Assembly (NCBI RefSeq): GCF_000021325.1
Contig: NC_011365.1
Coordinates: forward strand, 2,074,001 to 2,138,000
Source: Gluconacetobacter diazotrophicus PA1 5
Lineage (GTDB): Bacteria > Pseudomonadota > Alphaproteobacteria > Acetobacterales > Acetobacteraceae
Length of the DNA stretch: 64,000 bases
Reading direction: 5' to 3'
Both the position numbers and the translations under genes were made by a program. Below are positions 61,164 through 64,000 of the stretch, piece by piece; the stretch's first letter is position 1, and the number at the start of each line of letters is the position of its first letter. Below the pieces are notes generated by a model. It did no database searches and had not been told where the DNA came from. It worked only from the letters and a program-made list of their open reading frames with translations.

Positions 61164-62042
61164 CTAAGACGAGGCGTACTCGGCCGTCATCGACCACGAT
61201 CCACGCCATTCCCCACCCGGCGGGATATGGATCAGGCCCGGCTTTGTATCGAAATCACCTGAAAAATCCACGGGTGTCGCAAACCCGTGCCAGGGTTCGA
61301 TACACAGGAAATCCGCCCCGGGCTTCATCCAGAGTCCCAGCTCGCGAAAGCCCTGCCATTCCATGGCCAATCCCGTGCCATCCGGCGCACGGAAACGGAC
61401 CTGGTTGCTGGCCGGCGCATCCAGGATGATGGCATCGTCCGCGAACAGGTCCTCGGACAGATGAAGGGTACGCCCGACGATCGGTGACGCGAAATGTTCC
61501 GGCAGCAGCAATCCATTCGCGATCCGGCGGATCGGCGCCGGTTCGGGCCGGTCGAATTCCAGGACATGATCCCGCTTGGCCACGCCTGCGCGCTGCGGCC
61601 AGACAAAGGCCGGATGCGCGCCCAGCGAGGCCGGCAGCGTCCGTCCGGTGTCGGGATTCTGCAGCCTGTAGCCGACATGAAGCCTGTCGCCCTCGGCCCG
61701 GTATTCCAGCGTCAGGGCAAAGCGAAAGGGAAAGACGGCCTGGCTCTCGGCATCATCCGTCAGGATCAGCGCGCAGCCGTCGGCCTTCCGGTCCAGCCAG
61801 CGAAAGGCCCGGTCGCGGGCGAAACCGTGCTGGGTCATGTGAAAGGGGCGGCCGTCGATCCAGGCCGTGTCGTCCTTCAACCGGCCGACGATGGGAAACA
61901 GAACCGGCGAATGACGCGGCCATGCCGGCAGGCCCGCCCAGATCCGTTCCTGGCCCGATGCGTCGGTCAGGGATTGAAGTTCCGCCCCGTGTTCGGCGAC
62001 CCGGACGCTCAACCGGTCGGAGCTGAATACATGATCTGTCAT
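61164..62042 (-). CDS. Aldose 1-epimerase-family protein (LacX-like)
   Basis: A 292-residue protein of the galactose mutarotase fold. It begins SVRVAEHGAELQSLTD, and the catalytic-type His region is HGFARDRAF near residue 73, with LGAHPAFVWP near 142. Alternatives are glucose-6-phosphate 1-epimerases. The start at 62042 is preceded by AGGAGGATGGA. Confidence 0.85.
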   Translation of the reverse strand: MTDHVFSSDRLSVRVAEHGAELQSLTDASGQERIWAGLPAWPRHSPVLFPIVGRLKDDTAWIDGRPFHMTQHGFARDRAFRWLDRKADGCALILTDDAESQAVFPFRFALTLEYRAEGDRLHVGYRLQNPDTGRTLPASLGAHPAFVWPQRAGVAKRDHVLEFDRPEPAPIRRIANGLLLPEHFASPIVGRTLHLSEDLFADDAIILDAPASNQVRFRAPDGTGLAMEWQGFRELGLWMKPGADFLCIEPWHGFATPVDFSGDFDTKPGLIHIPPGGEWRGSWSMTAEYASS

Positions 62043-62096
62043 TCCATCCTCCTGCGTGGCGTTCTCCCTTCTTTTTTCTGAAGAAGGAGAACCCCT

Positions 62097-62546
62097 TCAA
62101 AAGGGACGAACAATCACCATGATAACGACGACCATCATCAGCACGGTCGGAATTTCGTTAGCCGCACGGTAAAATTTTTCGGATCGCGTATTACGGTCCT
62201 GCTCGAACCCCCGCCGCCAGCCGGCGCAGGCGCCATGAAAACCCGCCAGGCCCAGTACGGCGGCAATTTTGGTGTACCACCAGCCGGCATGCCAATCGAC
62301 GGTACCCGGCGTCAGCGCCAGCAGGATGCCGAACAGGAAGGTGCAGAGCATGGCGGGCGTCATGATCTGTCGCAGCAGCTTGCGTTCCATCACCTTGAAG
62401 CGGGCACTCTCGGCCGATGCAGGGTCCACCTGGCAGTGATAGACGAACAGGCGCGGCAGGTAGAACAGGCCGGCCATCCATGCGATCAGCGACATCACAT
62501 GCAGCGCCTTGAACCATGCCAGCCAGGGCAGGAAACCCAGGATCAA
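62097..62546 (-). CDS. hemJ: Protoporphyrinogen IX oxidase HemJ
   Basis: A 149-residue membrane protein with four helices. HemJ hallmarks are FKALHVMSLIAWMAGLFYLP (essential His) and a second Lys/Arg-rich segment VMERKLLRQIMTPAML. It oxidises protoporphyrinogen in heme synthesis. The start is TTG at 62546, which overlaps the stop of the HAD gene as TTGA and gives the usual length. It sits in a heme-gene unit with hemE. Confidence 0.9.
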   Translation of the reverse strand: MILGFLPWLAWFKALHVMSLIAWMAGLFYLPRLFVYHCQVDPASAESARFKVMERKLLRQIMTPAMLCTFLFGILLALTPGTVDWHAGWWYTKIAAVLGLAGFHGACAGWRRGFEQDRNTRSEKFYRAANEIPTVLMMVVVIMVIVRPF

Positions 62547-63280
62547 GACCGTGTTCCGCCTGATGCCTGCGCCGCCAGGATCCGTTCCAGCAACGGCGCG
62601 AATTCGGACAGATGCGCGATACGGAACAGCCCCGGCCAGTCGGGCGCCGGCAGGTCCAGCGGGCGCAGCAGCACGCAGGCCATGCCGGCCGCCCGGGCGG
62701 CGCTGGCGCCGGTGTCGGTATCTTCCAGGACGATGCATTCGTCCGGGGCAACGCCTTCGATTTCGGCGGCATGCAGGTAGACGGCCGGATCGGGCTTCGG
62801 CTTGCCCATGTCGCGCGCCGAGTGAATCCGGTCGGCGACGAAGCGATCCAGCCCGGTCCGGGCGAATTTCACGTCCATCTCAGCGATCGAGGAGTTGGAA
62901 CCGACCCGCACCGGCAGGTCGAGGCCGATCACCGCCGTCAGCATGCCGTGCGCGCCATCGATGACGCGGGCCTCCCGCTGCATCAGTTCGACCAGCTTCT
63001 GCTGCACCACCGCCGCCCAGTCATCGGGCAGCACGCGGCCGGTTTCGGCCTCCATTTCGGTCTTGATCCGCGTCAGGGCCCGTCCGGCCAGGCGTTCCAC
63101 CGCCGCTTCGTCATCCAGTTCGACGCCGATCTGGCGCAGTTCCCGTGCCACGACACGGCAGGACGGGCCCTCGCTGTCGATCAGCACGCCGTCGCAATCG
63201 AAGATGACCAGCCGCAGCCGGCCGTCCGGCCGGACCGACCGGGGCAGCGTCGCCGCGGGCCATGATGTTCCGGGCTCCAT
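62543..63280 (-). CDS. HAD-family phosphatase (PGP/beta-PGM type)
   Basis: A 245-residue HAD hydrolase with the nucleophile in VIFDCDGVLIDSEG (about residue 28), motif II in VGSNSSIAEMDVKFARTGL and motif IV in VLEDTDTGASAARAAGM. Alternatives include phosphoglycolate phosphatase and beta-phosphoglucomutase. It is flanked by heme genes and coupled to both (2-bp gap to hemE). Confidence 0.85.
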   Translation of the reverse strand: MEPGTSWPAATLPRSVRPDGRLRLVIFDCDGVLIDSEGPSCRVVARELRQIGVELDDEAAVERLAGRALTRIKTEMEAETGRVLPDDWAAVVQQKLVELMQREARVIDGAHGMLTAVIGLDLPVRVGSNSSIAEMDVKFARTGLDRFVADRIHSARDMGKPKPDPAVYLHAAEIEGVAPDECIVLEDTDTGASAARAAGMACVLLRPLDLPAPDWPGLFRIAHLSEFAPLLERILAAQASGGTRS

Positions 63281-63282
63281 GC

Positions 63283-64000
63283 TCAGACCTCCCTGACGGT
63301 GCGCACAAGATCACCGACATGTTCGGGCGGCGTCGGGGGCACCACGCCGTGGCCGAGATTGAAGACGTGCGGCCGCCCTTTCATCGCATCGCGAATGGCG
63401 CGGGCTTCCTGCGCCATGGCATCGCCGCCCGCCAGCAGCAGCAGCGGGTCCAGGTTGCCCTGCACCGTCATGCCGGGCGGCAGCAGGCCGGCCATCGCCG
63501 CCATGTCGGCGCCGGTATCCAGCGCCATGACACGCAGGCCGGTCTCGCGCGCATATTCCGCCGCCATGATCCCGGCCAGGCGCGGAAAGCCGATGACCGG
63601 CACGCCGGGGCGGCGGGCCTGGATCTCCTGCACGATGGCGCGGGTCGGGGCGATGACGTGGCGGCGGAACTGCGCCGGCGGCAGCAGGCCGGACCAGCTG
63701 TCGAACAGCATCACGGCCTCGGCCCCCGCGTCGATCTGCGCGACCAGCATGTCGGCGGTGGCCTGGGTCAGCGTCGCCATCAGCCGGTCGAACAGCAGCG
63801 GATCGGAATAGGCCATGCCGCGCGTGGCATCGAATTCACGCGAGCCATGGCCCTCGACCATGTAGCACGCCACGGTGAAGGGCGCGCCTGCGAAGCCCAG
63901 CAGGGTGACGCGCCCGCCCTGGGCCGCGCCGATCGGATCGGGCCCATCCAGAATCGCGCGCAGGCGGCTCAGGGTTTCCATCACCGGGGCCGTCGCGTCG
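63283..64000 (-). CDS. hemE: Uroporphyrinogen decarboxylase, C-terminal part
   Basis: Coding continues beyond the right edge, so the N-terminus is missing. Visible are VTLLGFAGAPFTVACYMVEG (family core), LFDSWSGLLPPAQFRRHV with the substrate-site Asp/Ser region, and the C-terminal FNLGHGVVPPTPPEHVGDLV with the signature His. It removes four carboxyls from uroporphyrinogen III in heme synthesis. It precedes the HAD and hemJ genes by short gaps. Confidence 0.95.
   Translation of the reverse strand, partial: DATAPVMETLSRLRAILDGPDPIGAAQGGRVTLLGFAGAPFTVACYMVEGHGSREFDATRGMAYSDPLLFDRLMATLTQATADMLVAQIDAGAEAVMLFDSWSGLLPPAQFRRHVIAPTRAIVQEIQARRPGVPVIGFPRLAGIMAAEYARETGLRVMALDTGADMAAMAGLLPPGMTVQGNLDPLLLLAGGDAMAQEARAIRDAMKGRPHVFNLGHGVVPPTPPEHVGDLVRTVREV

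Noticed and set aside
1-64000. CRISPR array, rRNA operon or prophage
   Set aside because: No regularly spaced direct repeats, rRNA sequence or phage structural genes were seen.

Overview
The window is a GC-rich (roughly two-thirds G+C) alphaproteobacterial chromosome segment. It most resembles an acetic acid bacterium (Acetobacteraceae, Gluconacetobacter-like). That inference rests on gene content: hopanoid-associated genes, a split F0 ATP synthase operon with b and b' subunits, a short HprK in a regulatory PTS operon, and a large set of membrane and periplasmic sugar or phosphate functions. The species cannot be fixed from sequence alone.

Layout. 0-4.2 kb: edge of a probable MscS-type channel gene, a hopanoid RND exporter (hpnN) and an HpnL-like membrane protein. 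4.2-8.05 kb: a complete riboflavin operon ribD-ribE-ribAB-ribH on the minus strand behind an FMN riboswitch. 8.2-11.9 kb: entericidin-like lipoprotein, solute:sodium symporter, Tat-exported serine hydrolase and a thioesterase. 11.8-14.0 kb: acyltransferase and GH16 glucanase. 14.2-17 kb: tRNA-Arg(ACG), an MFS transporter and an intact IS481-type insertion sequence with a 6-bp target duplication. 17-22.8 kb: TonB receptor, S1/P1 nuclease, Tat-type phosphoesterase and lipid-kinase-like gene, with Pho-box-like repeats between them. 22.8-29.4 kb: EamA transporter, AraC regulator, degenerate-GGDEF/EAL protein, purU and small genes. 29.4-32.8 kb: orphan THI5-like binding protein and two glycosyltransferases. 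32.85-35.4 kb: atpI-B-E-F'-F. 35.5-40.3 kb: a duplicated-domain secreted protein, purH, pabC-like and pabB. 40.35-44.7 kb: hprK-rapZ-EIIA-ptsH-ptsI, a phosphotransfer chain with no sugar permease. 44.8-48.7 kb: RidA, then an ABC exporter coupled to a DesK/LiaS-like kinase and LuxR-type regulator. 48.75-55.6 kb: UPF0262 and a sugar-acid catabolic cluster. 55.7-58 kb: DUF2501, YggT, tRNA-Ala(CGC) and small proteins. 58-59.2 kb: an AT-rich island and a sulfotransferase-like gene broken by a 41-bp tandem duplication. 59.2-64 kb: YcaQ-like glycosylase, SRAP protein, aldose epimerase, and hemJ, a HAD phosphatase and hemE.

Most genes are packed in translationally coupled operons with ATGA or TTGA overlaps. 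The most notable signals are: (1) the 41-bp duplication that splits the sulfotransferase-like gene, where deleting one copy restores one frame; (2) a dispersed GC-rich hairpin repeat present in five intergenic sites; (3) a putative phosphate-scavenging locus; (4) an ABC/two-component operon with an upstream dyad; and (5) an AT-rich, doubly hairpinned leader before a 43-residue hydrophobic peptide. No CRISPR array, rRNA, prophage or replication origin was seen.
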